DNA from: an uncultured Bacteroidales bacterium
GTDB lineage: Bacteria; Bacteroidota; Bacteroidia; Bacteroidales; P3
DNA length: 25,583 nt
Direction of reading: 5' to 3'
NCBI GenBank assembly: GCA_937886715.1
Contig: CAKZZD010000054.1
Coordinates: 1 to 25,583 of the forward strand
Part shown: positions 13,260 to 21,535 of the stretch, in pieces
How positions within the stretch are numbered: position 1 is the stretch's first letter
How the letters are laid out: every line of letters starts with the position of its first letter
The notes under the pieces: generated by a model
What the model saw: the letters and a program-made list of their open reading frames with translations, nothing else
What the model was told of the DNA's origin: nothing
Databases searched by the model: none
Translations under genes and position numbers: made by a program

Positions 13260-15989
13260 CTATTCGTCGAGGAATATCAACTTGCCGCGTTGCTTGTCGA
13301 ACTCGTATTCGCCAAAGTGCTGCAGACCGAGGCGGTTGATGATGAATTTGTAATCAACATTTTTCACCACCACAACTTCCACGTCGTGGGCGCGTTGTTC
13401 GCCGATTTGCATTTCTTTGAAGATGACCGTGGCTTTGTCGAGAATGTTGCCTTCGGGGTCAAAGGCCTGGTCGCGCATCGGGAAGTCTTCCTTGGTGATG
13501 CGGCGCTGATAAAGGAAGTTCATGGCTTCTTCCCAAGAGATGGCGATAGGCTCGATGAAGCGTTCGTCGATCAGCATCGGCACCTGCGAGCCATTGATGA
13601 TGCAGGCAATCTCGCCTTTGGTCGAGTTGACCATCGTCACGTCGATACGGTTTTCGTCATGGACGATGGTGGGCTTGTCACCGTATTCGTCGAGGTTGTC
13701 CTCGCGGTCCACCAAGTCGACCACCTTGCCTTCCTCTTGGGTCTTGGTGCCGGCAGCCATGTTTTCGATCAGGCGGCGTGAGACATAGTCGGTTCTCAGG
13801 ACCAGGAATTCGATACGTCTGTTCAACGAATGCGCAGCCTGTTGGCGGTCGCCGCTAAGCGTGGCGATGTAGTCGCATTCCAAGACTGTGCCTGCCGAGA
13901 AGGGGAACTTCTGGCCGTTGTATTCCACCACCACATCCTCGTCCAGCACGCGGGGGATGCGGTCGGCGTAGCCCTTGGCCACCATGCGTTCGCGCTCAAT
14001 GCCGCGATCCACCATATAGTCCACCACCGTTTGTGCGCGACGTTGTGACAGGGTGTCGTTGGTCAGGCCGACATAAGGCTGACAGTCGGTGTGGGAGCGG
14101 ATCTCCACCATGATGTTGGGGTTGTTGACCATGATCAGATAGAGGTCCATCAAAGAGTCCATAAACTCCTCTTTGATGTCTGTTTTGGCCAGGTCGAAAC
14201 GTATTTCAGGCAGCACGACAGGCTGTTTTGGGACAGGCTCGATGCGGAAGTCGTGCACGATGCTCTTGTTGGTGGTGTAGCCGCGTGTGCTTTCCGACCC
14301 TTCGATGCTGAAATAGTCTTTCTTCGACACATACATCTTGTACACCACATCGCGGCGCACCTGGGTGCTGTCGAACACGTAGTAGCCTCGTTTGTCGGTG
14401 CGGGTCTCGAATTCGGTGCCGTTGGAACCCACGAGGCGGATGCGGGCGCCTTCGACCAGCTGCATCGACTTCTCGTCGCGAACCGTTCCCTCGATGGCGT
14501 AGTTCAGGCCGGGGAGCTCAAAATAGAACAGGTCGTGGTTGATCGGAGGGGTCTTCTTGCCCTTGTTGTCGATGTTGCGGTTGTGCGGGTCGGCAAACGG
14601 ACGGTTGGAAGAGAGGAATCCGCGCTCGATGATATTGCTGTTCTCCGGCACGGGGTAGAACACGATCGACATTTCGTCGTACGACGAGTTGATAGGGATT
14701 CCAAGGTTTTCAGGAAATCCCCATTTGCCCTTGTGGTTCAGGTAGGTGACGAACAGGTCCTGTCCGCCGACGCCGGGATGGCCGTTGGAGGAGAAATACA
14801 TCACCGAGTCGGATCTCAGCAGGGGCATCACCTCGTTGCCGGCCGTGTTGATGACCGATGTCAGGTTGACAGGCTTGCCGAAGTCGTCGGCGGTGGAGGC
14901 GCGCGACACTTTCCACAGGTCGTATTCGCCAAATCCGCCGGGCATGTCGGACGAGAAATAAAGTGTCAATCCGTCGGACGAGATGGCCGGATATAGGTAG
15001 TTGTAGGTGGTGTCGCCAAGGTTGACCATGACGGGAGTCGACCATTCACCGGGTGCGGGCTCCTTGGTGTTCACCTCTTCGGTATTGTCCTTGTTGCCTT
15101 TTTTGCCCTTAGTCTTGGTGGACTGTGACTTCTTCGGGGCGGTCTTTTTCTTTTTCTTGTCGAGAGTGGCCGGTGTGCGGCTGGAAGTATAGATGCGGCA
15201 GCCCGACACCTTCTCGGCGTTGATGTCGCAACGTGAGAAATATACCGTGTTGCCGTCGGGCGAGAAGATGGCCTCACCTTCGTTGACGCCCGTGTTGATC
15301 ACGCCGTTGCGGTCGAACGGTTCGGGGTTCGGCAGCCAGCGTCCGTTGCGGTCCTGATACACCGTGTAGAGGTCGGAGAAAGCCTGACCCGTCCAGGGGT
15401 CGTGCACGTCGCCGTCGCCCTCGGTGAAGCGCGACGAGGTGAACACCAGATGGGTGGTGTCCTCGCCGACAAAGCGTGGTGCCCAGTCGTTGTAGTCGGT
15501 GCTCCAGTCGTCCATCTTGCTGATGGCGTGCCGCGAGCGGTTGTTGGCCAGCTGGTTCACATACACCAGCGACGATTTGCGGCGTGCCGCATAGCTGTCG
15601 CCAGGTTCCATGGCCAGATATTTCTCGTAGTATTCTTCTGCCTCAGAGAATTTCTCTTGGAAGCGGCACATCTCAGCCAGGTTGAAATACAGCTTGCGCT
15701 CCGTGTTGTAGTACTTCTCGTTGGCCAGGCGTTTGTAGATGCGCTCTGCATGGGGATAGTCGTTCATCAGGCGATAGCATTCGGCCATCTGGAAATACAC
15801 ACGGTTCTTTTCAGCACGGTTGTCTTTGATTTTCTCATAGGCTTTGCTATACTGTTCAAGAGCCTCGATGAAACGGTTCTGGTCGAACAGGTTGTCGCCC
15901 TTCTCCGCCAAACTCTTCTGTGCGTATGCTCCGGTAGCCATAAACATAGTGGCAATCAGCAGAATCAAGCCTTTTTTGAACGTTTTCAT
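13260..15989 (-). CDS. PorE-like OmpA-family protein (TPR, beta-propeller, CRD, OmpA) with extra retropepsin-like C-terminus
   Basis: 909 aa from the ATG at 15989, which opens with signal peptide MKTFKKGLILLIATMFMATGAYA; an earlier in-frame ATG at 16052 is not credible. Order: TPR repeats about 25-145; PD40/WD40-type propeller about 175-490 (repeats EAIFSPDGNTVYFS, PAISSDGLTLYFSSD, LLRSDSVMYFSSNGHPG), interrupted by a Lys-rich insert at 277-301; carboxypeptidase-regulatory-like domain about 497-585; OmpA peptidoglycan-binding domain about 590-735 (IRSHTDCQPY, LSQRRAQTVVDYM, LNRRIEF). This four-domain order is that of PorE, a periplasmic type 9 secretion component. Residues 780-908 are additional and resemble a retropepsin-like domain in which D808 is kept but DTGA reads DERF. 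Confidence 0.9.
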   Translation of the reverse strand: MKTFKKGLILLIATMFMATGAYAQKSLAEKGDNLFDQNRFIEALEQYSKAYEKIKDNRAEKNRVYFQMAECYRLMNDYPHAERIYKRLANEKYYNTERKLYFNLAEMCRFQEKFSEAEEYYEKYLAMEPGDSYAARRKSSLVYVNQLANNRSRHAISKMDDWSTDYNDWAPRFVGEDTTHLVFTSSRFTEGDGDVHDPWTGQAFSDLYTVYQDRNGRWLPNPEPFDRNGVINTGVNEGEAIFSPDGNTVYFSRCDINAEKVSGCRIYTSSRTPATLDKKKKKTAPKKSQSTKTKGKKGNKDNTEEVNTKEPAPGEWSTPVMVNLGDTTYNYLYPAISSDGLTLYFSSDMPGGFGEYDLWKVSRASTADDFGKPVNLTSVINTAGNEVMPLLRSDSVMYFSSNGHPGVGGQDLFVTYLNHKGKWGFPENLGIPINSSYDEMSIVFYPVPENSNIIERGFLSSNRPFADPHNRNIDNKGKKTPPINHDLFYFELPGLNYAIEGTVRDEKSMQLVEGARIRLVGSNGTEFETRTDKRGYYVFDSTQVRRDVVYKMYVSKKDYFSIEGSESTRGYTTNKSIVHDFRIEPVPKQPVVLPEIRFDLAKTDIKEEFMDSLMDLYLIMVNNPNIMVEIRSHTDCQPYVGLTNDTLSQRRAQTVVDYMVDRGIERERMVAKGYADRIPRVLDEDVVVEYNGQKFPFSAGTVLECDYIATLSGDRQQAAHSLNRRIEFLVLRTDYVSRRLIENMAAGTKTQEEGKVVDLVDREDNLDEYGDKPTIVHDENRIDVTMVNSTKGEIACIINGSQVPMLIDERFIEPIAISWEEAMNFLYQRRITKEDFPMRDQAFDPEGNILDKATVIFKEMQIGEQRAHDVEVVVVKNVDYKFIINRLGLQHFGEYEFDKQRGKLIFLDE

Positions 15990-16194
15990 GCTATTTATAT
16001 TATTTCTCTTTGTTTGCTTAACTGATTTATAACCAATAGTATACCAGTCCATATGCAGGCTGGTGGCACTACTGATTTAATTTGCTAAAGTACAACTTTT
16101 TTTTAAATAATGGCGTCTTTTTATAATTTGCGCAATACTTTTTGTGATTTTTCCTCTCACATCCGGGTGTCGTATGCAGGTGAGAGAGAGGGCC

Positions 16195-17427
16195 TCATAG
16201 GCGTATTTTCTCTTCGGCCATCTCGCGGGTGAGGACAAAGTGTGAACCTTTTTTCATCTTGGGCAGGTCGAACATGATGTCGGTCATGATGCCCTCCATG
16301 ATCGAGCGCAGGCCACGGGCTCCGAGTCGGTATTCCACAGCCTTGTCGACGATCAGGTCGAGGGCCTCGGGGGCAAACGACAGCTCGACACCGTCCATGC
16401 GGAACAGCTCCACATATTGTTTGGTGAGGGCATTCTTGGGTTCGGTCAGGATCCGTCGCAGGGCGTTGTGGTCGAGGGGCTGGAGGTAGGTGAGCACAGG
16501 AAACCGGCCCACCAGTTCGGGAATGAGACCGAATTTCTTCAGATCCATAGGTTGCACATACTGCAGCATATTGTTGCGGTCGAGCTCCTGCCGCGTTTCG
16601 TCGCCCTTGAACCCTATCACGTTGGAATTCAGTCGTGATGCTATCGCCCGTTCGATGCCGTCGAAGGCTCCGCCGCAGATGAAGAGGATGTTGCGGGTGT
16701 TCACCATGATGAGTTTCTGTTCGGGATGTTTCCGGCCTCCTTCGGGCGGCACCGACACCATCGCACCCTCGAGCAGCTTGAGCAGCGCCTGTTGCACTCC
16801 CTCGCCGCTCACGTCGCGCGTGATGCTGGTATTCTCGCTTTTGCGGGCTATTTTGTCGATTTCGTCGATGAAGACGATGCCGCGCTCCGCCGCCTTCACG
16901 TCGTAGTCGGCCGCCTGCAGCAGTCTCACCAGCACATTCTCCACGTCGTCGCCCACATATCCGGCCTCGGTGAGGGTGGTGGCGTCGGCAATGCAGAACG
17001 GCACCTTGAGCAACCGCGCAATGGTGCGTGCCAGGAGCGTCTTTCCGGTGCCGGTTTCGCCCACCATCACGATGTTCGATTTCTCGATCTCCACGCTGTC
17101 GCTGTTGTCCTTTTCCGCGTGCTGCGAATTGTAGCGCAGGCGTTTGTAGTGGTTGTACACGGCCACGGCCAGTGTGCGTTTCGCCGCATCCTGGCCGATG
17201 ACGTACTGGTCCATGAAGGCTTTCATCTCCGATGGGCGCGGCAGCTCGCCGTCGGCCAGCGCCGACGGCAGCGTTGCCGACGACGGCAGGATCTCTTCCT
17301 TGAAGATCTTCTGTGCCTGCTGGGCACAGTCGGAACAGATGTATGCTGAAATCCCGGCCAGCATGGTCCCCGTCTGTGAGTAGGGCCGGCCACAGAATGA
17401 GCAGTGTTCTTCGGTTTTCTTTGCCAT
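16195..17427 (-). CDS. clpX: ATP-dependent Clp protease ATP-binding subunit ClpX
   Basis: 410 aa AAA+ unfoldase that feeds tagged or misfolded proteins to ClpP. N-terminal zinc-binding domain with C9, C12, C31 and C34; Walker A GETGTGKT at 123-130; pore loop GYVG at 156-159; Walker B IVFIDE at 184-189; ClpP-docking IGF at 271-273. Complete. It begins immediately after the rodA stop codon (TAA then ATG with no gap). This is odd company: clpX usually follows clpP, and no clpP is in the window. The 205 bp downstream to the PorE-like start hold only a weak GTGAGAG hairpin near 16150-16185. Confidence 0.98.
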   Translation of the reverse strand: MAKKTEEHCSFCGRPYSQTGTMLAGISAYICSDCAQQAQKIFKEEILPSSATLPSALADGELPRPSEMKAFMDQYVIGQDAAKRTLAVAVYNHYKRLRYNSQHAEKDNSDSVEIEKSNIVMVGETGTGKTLLARTIARLLKVPFCIADATTLTEAGYVGDDVENVLVRLLQAADYDVKAAERGIVFIDEIDKIARKSENTSITRDVSGEGVQQALLKLLEGAMVSVPPEGGRKHPEQKLIMVNTRNILFICGGAFDGIERAIASRLNSNVIGFKGDETRQELDRNNMLQYVQPMDLKKFGLIPELVGRFPVLTYLQPLDHNALRRILTEPKNALTKQYVELFRMDGVELSFAPEALDLIVDKAVEYRLGARGLRSIMEGIMTDIMFDLPKMKKGSHFVLTREMAEEKIRL

Positions 17428-18684
17428 TTATAGTAGTTGGTTTTTTACGGCATCTTGCCGGATGAATATGAATAGGAGTATGGTGAACGCCAACAGCGAC
17501 GACCCTCCATAGCTGAAAAAGGGCAGGGGTATGCCGATCACCGGCACCAGCCCGATCACCATGCCCACGTTGACGAGCAGGTGGATGAACAGGATGCTGG
17601 CCACCGAATATCCGTAGAATCGGGCAAAACGCGACCGCTGTCGCTCGGCCATGGTGACCAGCCTCTGCAGCAGCCAGCTGTAGGCAAACAACACCACCAG
17701 GCACCCCACCAGGCCCCACTCTTCGCCCACCGTGCAGAAAATGAAATCGGTGTGCTGCTCAGGTACAAAATTGGCCTTCGTCAGCGTGCCGTTCAGGTAG
17801 CCCTTGCCGATCAGGCCGCCGCTGCCGATGGCGATCTTCGACTGGTGCACGTTGTAGCCCGACCCGCGGAGGTCCTCGGTCTTGCCCAGCAGCACGTCGA
17901 TACGCTCGCGCTGGTGGCCTTCAAGCACATGGTTGAAGACGAAATCGACAGAAAAGACGAAAGCCGCGCAGCAGGCCACCACCGCTATCGTCTGCACATA
18001 GTCGCGCCGGCTGCGTTTGTTGAGCCATGCGAACAGGTAGAGCGCACCCAGCGCCACCAGCACACCAATCAGGATGTATTTGTTCACCAGCAGGGCCATC
18101 ACAAACAGCGCAATGGCCACCACGCCCACCACCAGGATGCCACCCGAGAGGCCCTCTCTGAACAGCGGGAAGACAAATGCCAGGAACACCAGCGCCGAAC
18201 CCGTGTCGTGTTGCAGGAACACCAGCACCATCGGAATTGCCACAATCACTATCGCCCCTATCTTCGTCCGCATATCCTTCCATGTCACGTCGATGGCCGA
18301 CATGAACTTGGCCAGCGCCAACGCTGTGGCAAACTTGGCGAACTCCGACGGCTGCAGCCTGAAGAATCCCAGGTCGATCCACGACTTGCCGCCGTGCGAG
18401 GTGACAGCGATGAACAGTGTCACCACCAGCAGCATCAGCACAAGGCCATAGATGATGTATGCACCATTGGAAAACACCCTCGGCTCGGTCAGCATGATGA
18501 CGGCCGCTATCAGCACCGAGAGCCCCATCCACACCAGCTGCTTGCAGTGGAACGTGGAAAAGTCGAACAGCGAAGCGTGGACCTCATTGTAGGTGGCGGA
18601 ATAGATATTCATCCATCCGAACACCATCAGGAATGCCCACAGACCGATGGCCAGCCAGTCTATCTTCAGTTTCTCGGTATACAT
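17428..18684 (-). CDS. rodA: rod-shape-determining SEDS glycosyltransferase RodA
   Basis: 418 aa polytopic membrane protein, about ten hydrophobic segments. SEDS peptidoglycan polymerase of the elongation machinery, working with PBP2 encoded just upstream. Typical blocks: GWMNIYSATY near residue 23; GKSWIDLGFFRLQPSEFAK in the middle; GSGGLIGKGYLNGTLTKANF with FVPEQHTDFIF and GEEWGLVG; closing FFSYGGSSLLAF. It starts 12 bp after mrdA and abuts clpX, so all three are co-transcribed. Confidence 0.97.
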   Translation of the reverse strand: MYTEKLKIDWLAIGLWAFLMVFGWMNIYSATYNEVHASLFDFSTFHCKQLVWMGLSVLIAAVIMLTEPRVFSNGAYIIYGLVLMLLVVTLFIAVTSHGGKSWIDLGFFRLQPSEFAKFATALALAKFMSAIDVTWKDMRTKIGAIVIVAIPMVLVFLQHDTGSALVFLAFVFPLFREGLSGGILVVGVVAIALFVMALLVNKYILIGVLVALGALYLFAWLNKRSRRDYVQTIAVVACCAAFVFSVDFVFNHVLEGHQRERIDVLLGKTEDLRGSGYNVHQSKIAIGSGGLIGKGYLNGTLTKANFVPEQHTDFIFCTVGEEWGLVGCLVVLFAYSWLLQRLVTMAERQRSRFARFYGYSVASILFIHLLVNVGMVIGLVPVIGIPLPFFSYGGSSLLAFTILLFIFIRQDAVKNQLL

Positions 18685-18696
18685 GATTTGTTCTGC

Positions 18697-20559
18697 CTAG
18701 CCCCTTTTCTTGGCCTTCTTCACCCTGCGGGTGAGAGGTAGTTTCTGGCAGGGGTTGATTTCTTTGTATTGTTTTTCGATGTCTTTGCGTTTCACCTCTC
18801 CGTTGATGTACTTCTCCACCAGCAGTCCGGCAATGGGTGCCGCCCACGTGCCGCCGCCGCCTTGAGCATTCTCCACATACACCGCCATCGCAATCTTCGG
18901 GTTGTCTTTGGGGGCAAAGCAGATGAACACTGAATGGTCGTTGCCGTAGTTTTCGGCAGTGCCCGTCTTGCCGCAGATATCGAGGCCGTCTACGCGTGCG
19001 CGCCGCGCTGTGCCGCCCGCCACATGCACCACATCATACATACCCGCTGCGGCGATGTCGAAATATTTGGGGTCGATGCCCGTCTCGTGACGCTGGTAAT
19101 ATTCCTCATTGCGCGTCGAGTCGGGCCCGTAGAAACGCACCATGTGCGGCGTGATATAGTAGCCCCTGTTGGCCACAATGGCTGCAAGGTTGGCCATCTG
19201 GATCGGCACCACCGTCACCTCGCCCTGGCCTATCGAGTTGGAATAGATGGTCGAAAACGACCACCGCTCTTTCCCGTACCACCGGTTGTAGAATGCCGTG
19301 TCAGGAATGTTGCCCGACGACATGCCGCTGCGCGGAAGGTCGATGGGCAGCTTCTGTCCGAAGCCGAAGCGCAGCATATATTCGCGCCACACCGTCAGGC
19401 CGTATTGCGAGTCCTTCTGCGGGTTCTTGTACTTGCCCTGCTGTATCACCCTGCGGTACACCTGGTAGAAATAAGGGTTGCAGCTCATCTTGATGGCCTC
19501 CTGCACCGAACGTGCCGACGGGTGATTGTGGCACCCCACAAGGTTCTTCTCGCAGGCAAAGCCGCTGTTGGGTGTGATTACCCCTAGGTCAAGCGCCACC
19601 ATCGACTGGGCCACCTTGAATATCGAGCCCGGAGGATATTGTCCCATCAGGGCGCGGTTGAGCATCGGCTTGGCCAGGTCGTTGTTCAGCTTCGTGTAGT
19701 TCTCGCCGCGGATGCGGCCCACCAGCAGGTTGGGGTCGTAGCAGGGGGCGCTGACCATCGCCAGCACCTCGCCCGTCGACGGCTCGATGGCCACCACGCA
19801 GCCTCGCTTGTTGGCCATCAGCTCTTCGGCATATTGCTGCAGATCGGCATCAATCGTTGTGTACAGGTTGCACCCCTCGGTGGGCAGTGTGTCGAGTGCC
19901 CCGTCCTGATACGGGCCGATCTCGCGGCTATGCACGTCCACATGCATCACCTTCTTGCCCTTGATGCCCCGCAGCACCTCCTCGTAGCTCTTCTCGAGGC
20001 CGCTCTTGCCGATATAGTCGCCCCGCTTGTAGTAGGGGTCGCGGTCCAGGTCGTTCTGGTCCACCTCGCCCACATAGCCCAGCACCTGCGCCGCTATCGG
20101 CCGGTCGTAGATGCGCAGCGTGCGCTGCGAGATATAAAAACCCTTGAAACGGAACATCTTGTTCTCGAATTGGGCATACTCCTCTTTCGAAATCTGCTTC
20201 ATGAATATCGAGGCCGAGAAGGTGGAATACTTGCGGCACTTCTCCATCCGCTCGTCGAAATCCTCGCGGGTGATGCCCACACTCTGGCAGAAATAGGCCG
20301 TGTCGAGGTCTTTCACCATGCGGGGGATCACCATCAGGTCGTAGACGGCCTCGTTGTGCACCAGCAGCTCGCCGTGCCTGTCGTAGATGAATCCTCGGGC
20401 GGGATATTGAGTCACCTCGCGCAGCGACTGGCGGGCCGCCAGGTCGCGGTATTTCGGGTTGAAGAGTTGCAGCACCGCCAGGCGTCCTGCAAACAGGATA
20501 CCCACCACGATGAAGATGATCCTTATCACCCTGCTGCGGTCTTCGTATTGGTTCGACAT
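18697..20559 (-). CDS. mrdA: penicillin-binding protein 2 (class B transpeptidase)
   Basis: 620 aa. Cross-links peptidoglycan during side-wall elongation, partner of RodA. One N-terminal membrane helix (VIRIIFIVVGILFAGRLAVL); dimerisation/pedestal region with ARGFIYDRHGELL at 54-66; transpeptidase motifs SIFK (nucleophile Ser312), SCN (359-361) and KTGT (531-534). All complete. C-terminal tail is very basic (RRVKKAKKRG). In Bacteroidales this gene normally follows mreB-mreC-mreD; here only a 257-bp gene-free stretch and the decayed end of an RHS array lie upstream. Confidence 0.97.
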   Translation of the reverse strand: MSNQYEDRSRVIRIIFIVVGILFAGRLAVLQLFNPKYRDLAARQSLREVTQYPARGFIYDRHGELLVHNEAVYDLMVIPRMVKDLDTAYFCQSVGITREDFDERMEKCRKYSTFSASIFMKQISKEEYAQFENKMFRFKGFYISQRTLRIYDRPIAAQVLGYVGEVDQNDLDRDPYYKRGDYIGKSGLEKSYEEVLRGIKGKKVMHVDVHSREIGPYQDGALDTLPTEGCNLYTTIDADLQQYAEELMANKRGCVVAIEPSTGEVLAMVSAPCYDPNLLVGRIRGENYTKLNNDLAKPMLNRALMGQYPPGSIFKVAQSMVALDLGVITPNSGFACEKNLVGCHNHPSARSVQEAIKMSCNPYFYQVYRRVIQQGKYKNPQKDSQYGLTVWREYMLRFGFGQKLPIDLPRSGMSSGNIPDTAFYNRWYGKERWSFSTIYSNSIGQGEVTVVPIQMANLAAIVANRGYYITPHMVRFYGPDSTRNEEYYQRHETGIDPKYFDIAAAGMYDVVHVAGGTARRARVDGLDICGKTGTAENYGNDHSVFICFAPKDNPKIAMAVYVENAQGGGGTWAAPIAGLLVEKYINGEVKRKDIEKQYKEINPCQKLPLTRRVKKAKKRG

Positions 20560-20816
20560 ATTTTTCCTAACGACTAGCCCTGCGTTTTATTGTACAGCAC
20601 CGTTTTTTTCTTCTCCCGCAGCCCCATCCCTCCACCACAAGCCGCAAGAATACTCCCCGCCTGTCTTTCTGCAACTCTTGTACGCAGGGGGAGGGACGAT
20701 GGGGTGAGGTTTGCAGGTTCAGATTGGTGTTTATCGTTTATGTTTTTTCAGCACAAGAAAAAGAGAGGCCCGTGTGCCAGACTATATCCGACCCGTGGGA
20801 AATCGTTAGCAGATCA
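20560..20816. other. gene-free spacer between mrdA and the RHS array
   Basis: No convincing gene, promoter box or terminator was found. The minus strand carries a 36-codon open stretch (CCTCCCCCTGCGTACAAGAG and onward, stop near 20590) that encodes no known domain. An imperfect inverted repeat around GGAGGGATG and CGTCCCTCC exists (20622-20698). No trace of mreD was recognised. Confidence 0.5.
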
Positions 20817-21181
20817 TTAGGTGGCTTTTGGAAACAAGCCGTTTCCGTCTACCATAATAATGGGAACCCACGCGCAATAGACATAAGGAGAAATGGACAC
20901 TTGCCAGCATTCCTGTCGACGGAGATCCGCATCGTCATCAGCTCGTGGTCCATGTACCTGGCACCGAAGTAACCGTAGCCGGTTTCCTCATCGCGTTGCT
21001 CATTGTATTTGATTGTTTTCAGCGGTATTCGCTTCCCCTTACGGGGTGCATCCCCGGTGAAAATGAAGAGGTGGAACCGCACGTTTTTCATGCGGTTTTG
21101 CGAAGTGGTTTTATGTGCTGATATGGTCAATCTGTTGTTTTTTTTTGGGGGGGGCAGTTGTATCACATCTTGTCTTACCAA
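20817..21181 (-). pseudogene. decayed orphan RHS tail, unit 4 (frameshifted, no toxin domain)
   Basis: The reading frame from 21181 gives the unit leader SAHKTTSQNRMKNVRF, then an altered insert, then the RHS core DEETGYGYFGARYMDHELMT and SVDRNAGKCPF. At about 20892-20896 bases have been lost and the core continues in another frame as ISPYVYCAWVPIIMVDG, stopping at 20817 after NGLFPKAT. A toxin domain would follow LVDPDG, so none remains. It lies 4 bp after the putative immunity gene of unit 3, at the downstream end of the array. T8/G8 homopolymers (around 21138-21154) lie at its start. Confidence 0.85.
21075..21097 (-). repeat. unit-4 boundary hairpin
   Basis: AACCGCA / TGCGGTT, 7-bp stem (21075-21081 and 21091-21097) with a 9-base loop, just before the RHS core. 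Homologous hairpins occur in units 2 and 3. Confidence 0.75.
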
Positions 21182-21185
21182 AACT

Positions 21186-21530
21186 TTATTTTAACAATTC
21201 TTTACTTATATATAATGTATCAGGAGAATGGGGGAAATAGGCAGAGGAGTCTCTCGCCACAATCTTCATATAATTAGTTGTGGTATCAACAGAAATGACA
21301 TGATTATAGCATTCGTAGTTGGCCACAACCCGTTCGTCCCCTCCTTCTGACACAAGGCATATCTGCATCATGTTTTGAGACGTGGCGTTTGCAGAAAAGT
21401 AATATATTCGAATCATTTTTTCGTGATATGGGTACTCATATATCACCTTCTTTTCCACATCGGGTAATAGAGTACATCCTTGAAATAGGAAAAAGATCAC
21501 AACAATGTGCAGGAAAGTCATTTTGCTCAT
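21186..21530 (-). CDS. putative immunity lipoprotein for RHS unit 3
   Basis: 114 aa. N-terminal signal MSKMTFLHIVVIFFLFQGC with lipobox ending at Cys19. The mature part (LLPDVEKKVIYEYPYHEKMI, then NYECYNHVISVDTTTNYMKI) belongs to no family I recognise. It starts 5 bp after the unit-3 toxin stop, the usual place for an immunity gene, and is AT-rich like its toxin tip. A lipoprotein location would mean protection in the periplasm. Role inferred from position and size only. Confidence 0.7.
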   Translation of the reverse strand: MSKMTFLHIVVIFFLFQGCTLLPDVEKKVIYEYPYHEKMIRIYYFSANATSQNMMQICLVSEGGDERVVANYECYNHVISVDTTTNYMKIVARDSSAYFPHSPDTLYISKELLK

Positions 21531-21535
21531 CTCAA

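Noticed and set aside
15990..16052. Longer start of the PorE-like protein
   Set aside because: The signal peptide begins at the ATG at 15989; residues before it are not conserved-looking and would bury the signal.
16140..16185. Terminator of clpX at the GTGAGAG hairpin
   Set aside because: The hairpin is followed by A's, not T's, on the clpX strand; the stem is only 7 bp with a long loop.
16157..17719. 520-codon open frame on the minus strand overlapping clpX and rodA
   Set aside because: Another frame of the same strand; Arg/Pro/Gly-rich product, while clpX in the correct frame has all motifs.
17581..18741. 386-codon open frame on the plus strand
   Set aside because: Antisense to rodA; His/Gln-rich, no recognisable domain.
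20590..20710. Small genes in the mrdA-RHS spacer
   Set aside because: Several short frames exist on both strands, but none has a domain, a plausible start signal or protein-like composition.
21138..21154. T8/G8 tract as a phase-variation switch for unit 4
   Set aside because: The unit is already a frameshifted pseudogene without a toxin domain, so switching would have no product.
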